From Synergistaceae bacterium (GTDB lineage: Bacteria > Synergistota > Synergistia > Synergistales > Aminobacteriaceae): a DNA stretch of 31,620 nucleotides. This document shows, piece after piece, positions 14,633 through 22,105 of this stretch; within the stretch, counting starts at the first letter, position 1; the number at the start of each line of letters is the position of its first letter. Where the stretch lies: the NCBI GenBank assembly GCA_012523155.1, contig JAAYJB010000330.1, forward strand, positions 1 to 31,620. Direction: 5' to 3'. Below the pieces are notes generated by a model. The model did not search any database. It was not told the DNA's origin and saw only the letters and a program-made list of their open reading frames with translations. The translations under genes and the position numbers were made by a program.

Positions 14633-16294
14633 CTATTTCCGGAACACGGCTCCCATGGAACCCGAAGTGACAAACGTTCTGTAACGGCGAAGGAACATGC
14701 TGTCTACGTCGCTTTCAAAAGGCTTCCACTCTTTTCTGCGCCTTTCGAGCTCTTCGTCGGAGACCGCCAGGGAAAGCCTGCGGGCAGGTATATCTATCTC
14801 GACCGTGTCCCCTTCCTTCACGAGAGCGATGACTCCTCCCGCTGCGGCTTCGGGAGAAACATGCCCTATGGACGCTCCCCTGGATGCGCCTGAGAAACGG
14901 CCGTCGGTAATAAGGGCGACAGTCTTGTCCATTCCCATGCCGGCGAGAGCAGAGGTGGGGCCGAGCATCTCCCTCATGCCGGGTCCTCCCTTGGGTCCTT
15001 CATAGCGGATCACGACGACATCCCCGTGGTTGATTTTTCGTGCGAGTATGGCTTCACTGGCCGCTTCCTCGCTGTCGAAAACCCTTGCAGGACCTGAATG
15101 CTTCAGCATTTCCGGGTCGACTGCAGACTGCTTCACAACGCTTCCTTCAGGGGCAATGTTTCCCTTTAGGATCGCCAGTCCTCCCTGGGCGTGATAGGGG
15201 TTCTCAATGGGACGGATAACGTTGCTGTCCTTCACGGTAACACCTGCCAGGTTCTCCTTCACGGAAGCGCCTGTTACGGTGAGAACAGATCCGTCGATGA
15301 GGCCGCCGTCTAAAAGTCTGGCCATGACTGCCTGGACTCCTCCCGCCGCGTAAAGATCCTGTATGTGGTGAGAGCCTCCGGGACTCATGCTGCAGATGTG
15401 GGGGATTTTCCTGCTGATTTCTTCAAAATCGTCCAAAGTCAGTGAAACTCCCGCCGCATGTGCCAGTGCAGGAAGGTGAAGGGCCGTATTCGTCGACCCG
15501 CCGAGTGCCATGTCCACGGCTACCGCATTGAGAAATGCCTTCTCCGTGAGAATATCGCTGGGCCGGATATTTTTCTCGACGAGCATCATGATGTGTCTGC
15601 CGGCCTCCTTCGCGAGCCGGTCCCTCGCAGAGTAAACGGCAGGGATGGTTCCGTTGCCCGGAAGGGCAAAGCCGAGGGCCTCTATCATGCAGTTCATTGT
15701 GTTCGCGGTGAACATCCCTGCGCAGGAACCGCACGTGGGACACGTGATATCCTCAATTTCCTTCAGGTCGTCATCAGTGATGAGGTCAGCTGCCCTTTTC
15801 CCCACTGCCTCGAATATATTGCTCAGGTCCACGTCCTTTCCCGCGCTCACACCGGCAAGCATGGGGCCTCCGCTGATCATGACCGTGGGTATGTTCAGTG
15901 AAAGAGCCGCCATGGCCATCCCCGGTATGATCTTGTCGCAGTTCGTTACCAAAACCAGCGCGTCAAGGGCGTGAGCCTTTGTCATAACCTCGATGGAATC
16001 CATTATCAGTTCCCGGCTGGGCAGAGAATACTTCATTCCCTCATGGTTCATGGCTATACCGTCACATACGCCGATCACCGGGAACTCCAGGGGAAATCCC
16101 CCGAAGGCATAGACTGCGGATTTAACGGCCTCGGTGATCCTGTTGAGGTGGACGTGGCCGGGAATAATGGCGTTGTAGGGATTGACCACACCCACCCATG
16201 GCCGGCTTATTTCCCAGTCTGTATATCCCGAGGCTTTAAGAAGAGACCTGTGAGGAGCACGCTCCGGCCCTTTTTTCGCTCTGTCGCTTCGCAT
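14633..16294 (-). CDS. ilvD: Dihydroxy-acid dehydratase (IlvD/Edd family)
   Basis: A 553-residue iron-sulfur dehydratase, the normal IlvD length. It dehydrates 2,3-dihydroxyisovalerate or 2,3-dihydroxy-3-methylvalerate to the 2-keto acids that become valine, leucine or isoleucine. Cluster cysteines are Cys119 ([11 protein letters not shown]) and Cys188 within [14 protein letters not shown]. The first cluster position reads PGHVHL, as in the E. coli enzyme with an oxygen-labile 4Fe-4S cluster, not the Cys of plant-type 2Fe-2S enzymes. AGGAGG lies 10 bases before the ATG. It follows a TRAP permease by 35 bases with no other ilv gene near, so a sugar-acid dehydratase role is a real alternative, though the [17 protein letters not shown] run looks like true IlvD. 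Confidence 0.85.
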   Translation of the reverse strand: MRSDRAKKGPERAPHRSLLKASGYTDWEISRPWVGVVNPYNAIIPGHVHLNRITEAVKSAVYAFGGFPLEFPVIGVCDGIAMNHEGMKYSLPSRELIMDSIEVMTKAHALDALVLVTNCDKIIPGMAMAALSLNIPTVMISGGPMLAGVSAGKDVDLSNIFEAVGKRAADLITDDDLKEIEDITCPTCGSCAGMFTANTMNCMIEALGFALPGNGTIPAVYSARDRLAKEAGRHIMMLVEKNIRPSDILTEKAFLNAVAVDMALGGSTNTALHLPALAHAAGVSLTLDDFEEISRKIPHICSMSPGGSHHIQDLYAAGGVQAVMARLLDGGLIDGSVLTVTGASVKENLAGVTVKDSNVIRPIENPYHAQGGLAILKGNIAPEGSVVKQSAVDPEMLKHSGPARVFDSEEAASEAILARKINHGDVVVIRYEGPKGGPGMREMLGPTSALAGMGMDKTVALITDGRFSGASRGASIGHVSPEAAAGGVIALVKEGDTVEIDIPARRLSLAVSDEELERRRKEWKPFESDVDSMFLRRYRTFVTSGSMGAVFRK

Positions 16295-16329
16295 GAACTC
16301 ATTACCTCCTGTCAATAATGTAAAAATCT

Positions 16330-17619
16330 TCAGATGCCCGCCGGTCCCCAGATGAAAAGGGGAAGGGAAAGTATGATTGAAGGAACATAGGTGACGAGCA
16401 GCAGGACTGCTATGAGCACCAGCACCATGGGAATAATGGGGCGGCTGATCTTCTCTATGGGGAGCCCCGTTATGGCGCTGGCAACGTAAATATCTATGGC
16501 AACCGGCGGTGTAGCCATACCGATGGCAAGGCCTATTGTGATGAGCACTCCGAAATGTACCAGGTTGACCCCCATCTGCGTAACGGTGGGGAGAAAAATG
16601 GGAGTCAGTATTATCAGCGCGGAAGCTGTTTCCATAAACATTCCTGCCAGAAGTATAATCACCATGATCATCAATAGAATGAGAGAAGCGTTGTCTCCCA
16701 CCACACCCAGCATGAACCTGGCAACGGCCTCCGGTATCTCGTAAAAGGCAAGCCCCCATCCGAAAAGTTTCGAAGTGGCTATGATGAACATGATGAGGGA
16801 GGATGTAACACCCGCTCCAACCACCAGCCTGTAGAATTTTCTGAAATCCATTGACTTGTAGACGAAAAACGCAACGATCAGTGAATAATCCACAGCCACC
16901 GCAGCGGCTTCCGAAGGGGTGAAGTATCCGGAAAATATTCCGCCGAGGATAATAACGGGGGTCAAAAGTCCCCAGGAAGCCTGCAGGAACAGCCTCCATT
17001 TTTCTGCGCCGGAGGTACGCCCGGCTGCAGGATATCCCCGTTTTCGCGCAACATATATCGAGTATGCGATAAGCCCGAGCCCCATAAGGAATCCGGGGAC
17101 AAAACCCGCCATGAACAGTTTCGCGACAGAGATTCCCGCGATTACTGCGTAGAGGACCATCGGGACGCTCGGCGGAATAACAACGCCGATAGTCCCTGAA
17201 GCAGCAATGAGCGCTGCGGAAAAGTCCACGTCATACCCCTTTTCTTTCAGTTCGGGCAGAAGAGCCGAGCCTACGGCAGCCGTTGTGGCGGCACCTGACC
17301 CGGATATGGCAGCGATAAACATGGAAGCGACAGTGGACACGATGGACAGTCCTCCCCGGAACCTGCCGAGGGTCGCCTGTGCAAAAGCCACTATGCGCTC
17401 CGATATTCCCCCCTTTGCGAGGATATCCCCGGCGAGGACGAAAAAGGGCACAGCCACAAGGGCAAAGGATTCATTGCCGGAAAACATGGTCTGGGGGATC
17501 ATTGCAAGGGGAAAATCGCTCAGGATAACAACGAGAAGCCCCGAACAGCCGATGGCCAGACCAACGGGCACCCCTACGATAAGGAAAAGAATAAAACTGC
17601 CTGCAAGAACCAGTCCCAT
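16330..17619 (-). CDS. TRAP transporter large permease, DctM-like (first system)
   Basis: A 429-residue polytopic inner-membrane protein with 12 or more hydrophobic segments, the ion-coupled transport subunit of a TRAP system. Family blocks include GVPVGLAIG near the start, [49 protein letters not shown], and [17 protein letters not shown] near the end. The ATG at 17619 shares its A with the stop of the small subunit (TAATG), so translation is coupled. A longer open frame exists upstream but lies inside dctQ. The substrate depends on the binding protein and is not known. Confidence 0.93.
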   Translation of the reverse strand: MGLVLAGSFILFLIVGVPVGLAIGCSGLLVVILSDFPLAMIPQTMFSGNESFALVAVPFFVLAGDILAKGGISERIVAFAQATLGRFRGGLSIVSTVASMFIAAISGSGAATTAAVGSALLPELKEKGYDVDFSAALIAASGTIGVVIPPSVPMVLYAVIAGISVAKLFMAGFVPGFLMGLGLIAYSIYVARKRGYPAAGRTSGAEKWRLFLQASWGLLTPVIILGGIFSGYFTPSEAAAVAVDYSLIVAFFVYKSMDFRKFYRLVVGAGVTSSLIMFIIATSKLFGWGLAFYEIPEAVARFMLGVVGDNASLILLMIMVIILLAGMFMETASALIILTPIFLPTVTQMGVNLVHFGVLITIGLAIGMATPPVAIDIYVASAITGLPIEKISRPIIPMVLVLIAVLLLVTYVPSIILSLPLFIWGPAGI

Positions 17620-18131
17620 TATGAGCGCCTCCCCATTATCTCGCCGAAACCTGCAATCAGGTGAACGAGGGTTATCCCGCCTATGACGGGGTACATGAGG
17701 TAGATCCATGTCATGGAGATGCCCATGGCGGGAGTGGTCTGCATGGCCTCGCTTTTCATAAGCTCAGCCCCGTAAAAGGCAACTACCGCAAAAAACACAA
17801 CGGCCAGGGTCTGAACAAGAAGTGCTGTCGCCTTTCTGAGAGGGGGGGGGAGTCTGTCAGCAAGAAACGTGACGGCAATGTGGGCTCCTCTTTTGAATCC
17901 AACGGCAGCCCCGAGAAGAGATGCCGCCACGAGGAGATATGTTGTGAGCTCTTCGGACCATATGAGGGCATCGAAGAAAATCCTGCATATCACCTGAAGC
18001 GTCGTCACGGCGATCATGCCCGTCATCATGACGAAAAGTACTGCCTCGCTGACCATGTTCAGGCTGTCACTCAATCGGAGAAGAGGCGAGCGCTTCGTCT
18101 CGCCTCTTTCATCGGTACTTTTCTGTTCCAT
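17619..18131 (-). CDS. TRAP transporter small permease, DctQ-like (first system)
   Basis: A 170-residue membrane protein with four hydrophobic segments, the small TRAP subunit. Typical blocks are VICRIFFDALIWSEELTTYL and AAVGFKRGAHIAV. The N-terminal 20 residues are charged and cytoplasmic. It follows the binding-protein gene by 13 bases and overlaps the large subunit by one base. A run of nine C on the coding strand (17842-17850) encodes the three prolines in DRLPPPLRK. The frame is intact here. Confidence 0.9.
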   Translation of the reverse strand: MEQKSTDERGETKRSPLLRLSDSLNMVSEAVLFVMMTGMIAVTTLQVICRIFFDALIWSEELTTYLLVAASLLGAAVGFKRGAHIAVTFLADRLPPPLRKATALLVQTLAVVFFAVVAFYGAELMKSEAMQTTPAMGISMTWIYLMYPVIGGITLVHLIAGFGEIMGRRS

Positions 18132-18144
18132 GCCTGTTCCTTTT

Positions 18145-19119
18145 CTACTTCACTGCAAGTATGGCTTCGACAAGCTCTTTTCCGAACTGTGCCTCGTATT
18201 TTTCGTAAACGGGCTTCACAGCCTCTCTGAAAAGAGCCGTATCCGGCATCGTGACTTCCATTCCCTTGTCTTTGAGAAGCTGGAGCCACTCTCCCTCTTT
18301 CTCGTTGTCATAGGCCCTGTTGTGCTCCGCTGCGGCCTGGGCGGACTCCTGTACAAGCTTCTGCTGCTCGGGGGAGAGTTTCTGCCATGTCTTTTTGCTC
18401 ATGATGATTACGTTCGGCGCATAGGCATGCCTTGTGATCGCAAGATGTTTCTGGGATTCGAAGAGGTTGAAGGAAACGATGACGTTCAGAGGATTCTCCT
18501 GTCCGTCGATGGTACCCTGCTGGAGTGCGGTAAGGGCTTCAGTCCATGCCATGGGAACAGCATTGGCGCCAAGAGCCCTGAATGAGTCAACGTACACCGG
18601 ATTCTGCATAAGGCGTATCTTGAGTCCCTTCATATCTTCAGGCACAACGACCGGCTTCTTGCTGTTGGTAAGGTTCCTGAATCCCCTTTCACCGTATGCG
18701 AGCCCTTTCCAGCCGAGGTTATCCATGTCTTCGAGCATCTGCCTGCCTATTTCACCGTCAAGCACCTTGTACGCATGCTCCGGGGTACTGAAAAGGAACG
18801 GGAGGTCAAAAACGCCGAACTTCGGCATGAAATTGATTATCGGGCCGCCGGTGACGATGGACGAATCAACAACGCCCATACGCATGCTCTCCAGGAGGTT
18901 GCGCTCGTCTCCAAGCTTCGCGTTGGGATAGATCGTGACTGTAAGCTCACCATTGCTTCCTGCTTCTACGAGTTCCTTGAACTTGAGCGCACACACGTGA
19001 AACGCGTCATTTTCGTTTACTACGTGGGCGAGCTTGATATCCATGACTGCGGAAGCCGGGACAACGGCAAAAACAGTGAAAAGGAAACATACCGATAAAA
19101 ACGCTGCGAATTTCTTCAT
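18145..19119 (-). CDS. TRAP transporter substrate-binding protein, DctP-like (first system)
   Basis: A 324-residue periplasmic protein. A Sec signal peptide ends at ASA-V (about residue 24). The mature part starts DIKLAHVVNENDAFH and has the family pattern GLKIRLMQNPVYVDSFRALG, with the carboxylate-binding Arg169. A helix block WTEALTALQQGTIDGQENP with Asn209 follows. These residues predict an organic acid ligand. A dihydroxy or sugar acid would suit the downstream dehydratase, but that is inference. It is first in the dctP-dctQ-dctM-ilvD unit and divergent from a cupin. Confidence 0.93.
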   Translation of the reverse strand: MKKFAAFLSVCFLFTVFAVVPASAVMDIKLAHVVNENDAFHVCALKFKELVEAGSNGELTVTIYPNAKLGDERNLLESMRMGVVDSSIVTGGPIINFMPKFGVFDLPFLFSTPEHAYKVLDGEIGRQMLEDMDNLGWKGLAYGERGFRNLTNSKKPVVVPEDMKGLKIRLMQNPVYVDSFRALGANAVPMAWTEALTALQQGTIDGQENPLNVIVSFNLFESQKHLAITRHAYAPNVIIMSKKTWQKLSPEQQKLVQESAQAAAEHNRAYDNEKEGEWLQLLKDKGMEVTMPDTALFREAVKPVYEKYEAQFGKELVEAILAVK

Positions 19120-19178
19120 GTTCGATTCCTCCAGTATCTCTTCAGGATTGGGGGCTTGACGCTCCGCTTTGATAAAGC

Positions 19179-19184
19179 ATTATA
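19179..19184 (-). promoter_or_regulatory. Probable -10 of the first TRAP-ilvD operon
   Basis: A perfect TATAAT on the minus strand, about 60 bases upstream of the dctP start. The -35 is poor (CTTGCA at 17 bases). On the opposite strand TTGACG (19156-19161) and TTATAT or TATATT at 18-19 bases overlap it and could drive the cupin, so the two promoters may interfere. Confidence 0.4.
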
Positions 19185-19311
19185 TTCAAAGGGAAAAGAA
19201 ATGCAAGGCGCTTCTTTTCCTTGTTTTCTGGACACCGGGAATACGCGGTGGTAGTATTTCCAGGATAATGTCCCGCAAGGACACAGAATTCACCACAGGG
19301 AGAGTGAAACT

Positions 19312-19689
19312 ATGTCATCCAAAAATCCATACGCAGGAAAGATCGCAGATATTCCCGCAGCAACCGATGTACCGCAGCCCGAGGGTATTGAAAGACGGAT
19401 CGTGTTTGCCCCGGGAAAATTCTGGAACGATTACGTGGCACGTCACTTCACGGTGAAAAAGGGATCAAACACTCCGTTCCACGCACACAGCTGGCCTCAT
19501 TACATTCTGGTTCTCGAGGGAAACTGCGATGCAAAAATAGACGGTACGGTATATCCGCTTGAAAGAGGATGCTGGGCGCACGTGCCGCCGGATGTTGAAC
19601 ATAACCTGACCAACACCGGGGAAGGGCCTCTTGCCTTTATCTGCATCGTTCCCCCTGAGGGAGATCCTGCCGGTTCACCCAGCCAGTGA
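19312..19689 (+). CDS. Small cupin-domain protein
   Basis: A 125-residue single-domain cupin, cytoplasmic. Motif 1 reads TPFHAHSWPHYILVLEG, with His57, His59 and His63 as likely metal ligands; the third position is often Glu. Motif 2 is PPDVEHNLTN with His97. Such small cupins may be isomerases, dioxygenases, or sensors, and the sequence does not tell which. GGGAGA lies 8 bases before the ATG. It is divergent from the first TRAP operon, which suggests a role with that substrate, but the link is only positional. Confidence 0.82.
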   Translation: MSSKNPYAGKIADIPAATDVPQPEGIERRIVFAPGKFWNDYVARHFTVKKGSNTPFHAHSWPHYILVLEGNCDAKIDGTVYPLERGCWAHVPPDVEHNLTNTGEGPLAFICIVPPEGDPAGSPSQ

Positions 19690-19714
19690 AACGATGGCTG
19701 TCCCCGTTCCTTTC

Positions 19715-20179
19715 CTACCCGATGGAAATTTTCATTAGAGGTGGAAACCAGGGATACACCGTGGCAAGAAAATAGGGATTCAATGCGAACATGACGAAGA
19801 ATCCCATGGCCATGGCTGTATGAATGACTGAAAAAAAGCCCCTGTAGGTCTCTCTTTTCGCAACAATCCCGAGGACCCCCTCGCATATAAGAAAGGCCGT
19901 GGGATAATACAGCCAGCCGCTCGCATCAGGATGCTGCATGAAAGACATGGTCCGCAGGACGCAATAAGCGGACCATGCTCCGAGGACGTACGCCTGGGAG
20001 ACGGTCATTATGATTTTCAGTATGAAAGACAGCGCCCCCGGTACTGACTGTCTGCTTTCTTTCATTGCGTCGATCGTTGAATAAACTGATGAAATCAGCG
20101 GCAGGATATACCTGACGTATGCCCCGGAGAGAATCCAGCCCCAAAGGAGCATGAAAAACGCGTAGATAAAAAACTGCAC
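19715..20179 (-). CDS. Unrecognised four-segment membrane protein
   Basis: A 154-residue hydrophobic protein with about four transmembrane stretches (roughly residues 3-32, 50-75, 90-108, 118-140) and a short polar loop with KESRQSV. I recognise no family. The start is a GTG at 20179 with GGAAGG about 11 bases upstream, which is mediocre. A better start signal exists at 20303 in another frame, so this protein may have a different or extended N-terminus (see the small reading frame there). It lies downstream of gpt on the same strand and converges on the cupin gene with no clear terminator. Confidence 0.6.
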   Translation of the reverse strand: MQFFIYAFFMLLWGWILSGAYVRYILPLISSVYSTIDAMKESRQSVPGALSFILKIIMTVSQAYVLGAWSAYCVLRTMSFMQHPDASGWLYYPTAFLICEGVLGIVAKRETYRGFFSVIHTAMAMGFFVMFALNPYFLATVYPWFPPLMKISIG

Positions 20180-20303
20180 AGGAAATCACGCCTTCCTGAA
20201 AGATTTTTTGTGTGGGGTCAAACAGATCTCCTTTTCGGATAAAGCCGTTCCGCGGGAGGGAAACGATCGCGTCAACCGCTTTCCTCCCCCGCTTTTTTGC
20301 CAT
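20180..20303 (-). other. Possible small open frame or frameshifted N-terminal extension behind gpt
   Basis: An ATG at 20303, one base after the gpt stop and behind AGGAGTGAC, opens a frame starting MAKKRGRKAVDAIVSLPRNG. It continues basic and polar to about 20180, then enters the membrane-protein gene in a different frame and stays open to 19926. The start signal is better than that of the membrane gene. It could be a short coupled protein, the real N-terminus of the membrane protein after a frameshift, or chance. Confidence 0.3.
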
Positions 20304-20304
20304 G

Positions 20305-20790
20305 TCACTCCTGGTCCACTATCGGCTTCGCGTAGGCCGTCTCAGCATCCCACGGGAAGAGGATCCACGTATCCTGGCTGACTTCCGTTATGAAGGTGTC
20401 TACGTACGCCCGTCCCTCGGGCTTGGCGTAGACTGCTGCAAAATGGGCTTTGGGAAGCATTTTCCTTACGACCTTCGCTGTTTTCCCTGTATCTACAAGA
20501 TCGTCGATAATAAGGCATCCTTCCCCGTCACCTGAAATTTCCTTGAGTATTGAGATTTCGCCCTGGGTACGGATTGTGTAGCTTGAAACACAGACCGTAT
20601 CCACAAGCCTGATGCTCAGTTCCCGTGCAATAATCGCAGCCGGAATCAGCCCTCCCCTCGCAATCCCCACGATCCTCTTCCATTTGCCGATTCCCACAAG
20701 CCGCCATGCGAGGGCTTTGCAGTCCCTGTGAATCTGCTCCCACGAGATCGGGTATGTTTTCTGGTATCTTTCGCCGCCCAATTCTCCCAT
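20305..20790 (-). CDS. gpt: Xanthine-guanine phosphoribosyltransferase
   Basis: A 161-residue type I phosphoribosyltransferase close to E. coli Gpt throughout. It converts guanine, xanthine or hypoxanthine plus PRPP to the nucleotide. The PRPP-binding loop [14 protein letters not shown] is at residues 92-105. VDTVCVSSY (63-71), GDGEG (87-91), [17 protein letters not shown] (111-127) and [11 protein letters not shown] (138-148) match Gpt over its full length. I start at the ATG at 20790. Its GGAGG is only one base away, so a TTG at 20781, 10 bases from the same site, is possible. It is divergent from a BMP-type ABC transporter, which makes a purine uptake-and-salvage pair. Confidence 0.93.
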   Translation of the reverse strand: MGELGGERYQKTYPISWEQIHRDCKALAWRLVGIGKWKRIVGIARGGLIPAAIIARELSIRLVDTVCVSSYTIRTQGEISILKEISGDGEGCLIIDDLVDTGKTAKVVRKMLPKAHFAAVYAKPEGRAYVDTFITEVSQDTWILFPWDAETAYAKPIVDQE

Positions 20791-20822
20791 TCCTCCTGTC
20801 CCGTAAAGAAATGACGCTTGAT

Positions 20823-20828
20823 ATTGTA
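20823..20828 (-). promoter_or_regulatory. Probable extended -10 promoter of gpt
   Basis: Minus strand TGCTACAAT, that is TG-n-TACAAT. Initiation near 20816 gives a leader of about 25 bases containing the GGAGG site. No matching -35 is evident. Confidence 0.4.
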
Positions 20829-20850
20829 GCACGACAAAATGAGTACTCTG

Positions 20851-20879
20851 TTTATAAATTACTTTCTTCACGCTATAAT
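20851..20879 (+). promoter_or_regulatory. Promoter of the BMP-type ABC transporter operon
   Basis: TTTATA (20851-20856, 4 of 6), 17 bases, then a perfect TATAAT (20874-20879). Transcription should start near 20886, right at the perfect palindrome described separately. Confidence 0.65.
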
Positions 20880-20885
20880 GTCCGA

Positions 20886-20900
20886 AGGTTTTCAAAACCT
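20886..20900. promoter_or_regulatory. Perfect palindrome at the presumed start site, candidate operator
   Basis: AGGTTTT, one central C, AAAACCT: a 15-base perfect inverted repeat starting 7 bases after the -10. This is a usual position for a repressor site. It could also form a weak RNA hairpin. No regulator gene is next to it. Confidence 0.5.
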
Positions 20901-20921
20901 ATTATCCAGGGAGGGTATACC

Positions 20922-22007
20922 GTGAAAAAGATCACAGCAATTCTTGCAGCCGCGTTTGTCTTCATGTTCTGCGGTACTGTATTTGCAGCGTTTCCGCCTG
21001 TTCCGGCAGAAGAAATCAATCCGGGTTTCGTTTACATAGGCCCCGTAGGCGACGGCGGGTATACTTTCATGCATGACAAGGGGCGCCTTTTCATGGAAGC
21101 GGAAGTTCCCGGCGTAAAGTCACGATTCGTGGAATCCGTTCCTGAAGGGCCTGATGCTACCCGTGTCATGGAGACACTCGTACGAAACGGCTCAAAGGTT
21201 ATTTTCGCCAACTCTTTCGGCCACATGGATTTTGTCCTCGAAACGGCAAAGAAATTTCCCGAAGTGATTTTCATGCACTGCTCCGGTTACAAGGTCGCCG
21301 AGAACGTGGGAACCTATTTCGGCAGGATGTACCAGGCGCGGTATCTTTCCGGACTGGTCGCCGGATCAATGACAAAGAAGAACATCATCGGCTACGTGGG
21401 AGCCTATCCGATTCCCGAGGTCGTACGGGGAATCAACGCTTTTACGCGGGGAGTCAGAAAGGTGAACCCCGATGCGGAAGTACGGGTCATTTGGATCTTC
21501 TCATGGCTTGACCCCGGGAAAGAGAAAGAGGCTGCGAAAGCACTCATCGATGCCGGGGCAGATGTAATCGGCATGCACGCCGACACGGGCGCAGCGCCCC
21601 AGGCCGCGGAAGAGGCCGGGGTGTACGTCGTGGGATACAACAACGACATGAGCAATTACGCCCCGACGAAACACCTTACAGCCCCCATCTGGAACTGGGG
21701 CATCGTCTACAGGGACACCATGAAACAGGTGATCGCCGGAACGTGGAAATCTGAGCAGATCTGGCCCGGGCTGAAGGAGGGGATGGTTGATCTCGCACCC
21801 TTCGGAAAAGACGTCCCCGATCCGGTGAAAAAGATCGTGGAGGAAGAGAAGGCGAAGATCATCTCCGGCAGCTGGGATGTTTTCACAGGACCTGTAAAGG
21901 ACCAGCAGGGCGTTGTGAAAGTTCCGGAAGGGACAACCATGACCGACGGGGAAATGCTTTCCATGAGCTGGTTTGTTGAAGGTGTAAAGGGAGATATACC
22001 CAAATAA
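20922..22007 (+). CDS. BMP-family ABC transporter substrate-binding protein (probable purine base/nucleoside binder)
   Basis: A 361-residue exported protein of the basic membrane protein/Med family. A Sec signal peptide (start VKKITAILAAAF, cleavage after about VFA) has no lipobox at the cleavage point, so it is a free periplasmic protein. The mature start FVYIGPVGDGGYTFMHDKGR is typical of the proteobacterial-type purine-binding branch. Later blocks are YFGRMYQARYLSGLVAG and GYVGAYPIPEVVRGINAF. The start is a GTG behind GGGAGGG. An in-frame extension to 20706 runs through the promoter and is rejected. Purine specificity is inferred from the family and from divergent gpt. A terminator right after this gene probably sets its level above that of the other subunits. 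Confidence 0.9.
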   Translation: MKKITAILAAAFVFMFCGTVFAAFPPVPAEEINPGFVYIGPVGDGGYTFMHDKGRLFMEAEVPGVKSRFVESVPEGPDATRVMETLVRNGSKVIFANSFGHMDFVLETAKKFPEVIFMHCSGYKVAENVGTYFGRMYQARYLSGLVAGSMTKKNIIGYVGAYPIPEVVRGINAFTRGVRKVNPDAEVRVIWIFSWLDPGKEKEAAKALIDAGADVIGMHADTGAAPQAAEEAGVYVVGYNNDMSNYAPTKHLTAPIWNWGIVYRDTMKQVIAGTWKSEQIWPGLKEGMVDLAPFGKDVPDPVKKIVEEEKAKIISGSWDVFTGPVKDQQGVVKVPEGTTMTDGEMLSMSWFVEGVKGDIPK

Positions 22008-22042
22008 AAGATTATTTTGTATCATAAGGACCGGGAATTCAG

Positions 22043-22071
22043 AAAGGGCGCGAATTCCGCGCCCTTTTTTT
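22043..22071 (+). terminator. Terminator between the binding protein and the ATPase gene
   Basis: AAAGGGCGCG (22043-22052), a 5-base loop, CGCGCCCTTT (22058-22067), with seven T from 22065. It lies 36 bases after the binding-protein stop. No promoter is obvious before the next gene, so partial read-through is likely. Confidence 0.9.
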
Positions 22072-22105
22072 CTGCCTCTGGAATTGCGGGCAAGGGGGAA
22101 GCCGA

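Noticed and set aside
16295..16999. In-frame extension of ilvD by about 235 residues
   Set aside because: It reads the TRAP large permease gene in another frame; IlvD length and the AGGAGG site both support 16294.
20706..20921. In-frame extension of the BMP-family binding protein
   Set aside because: It crosses the promoter and the divergent gpt start; the signal peptide begins at the GTG at 20922.
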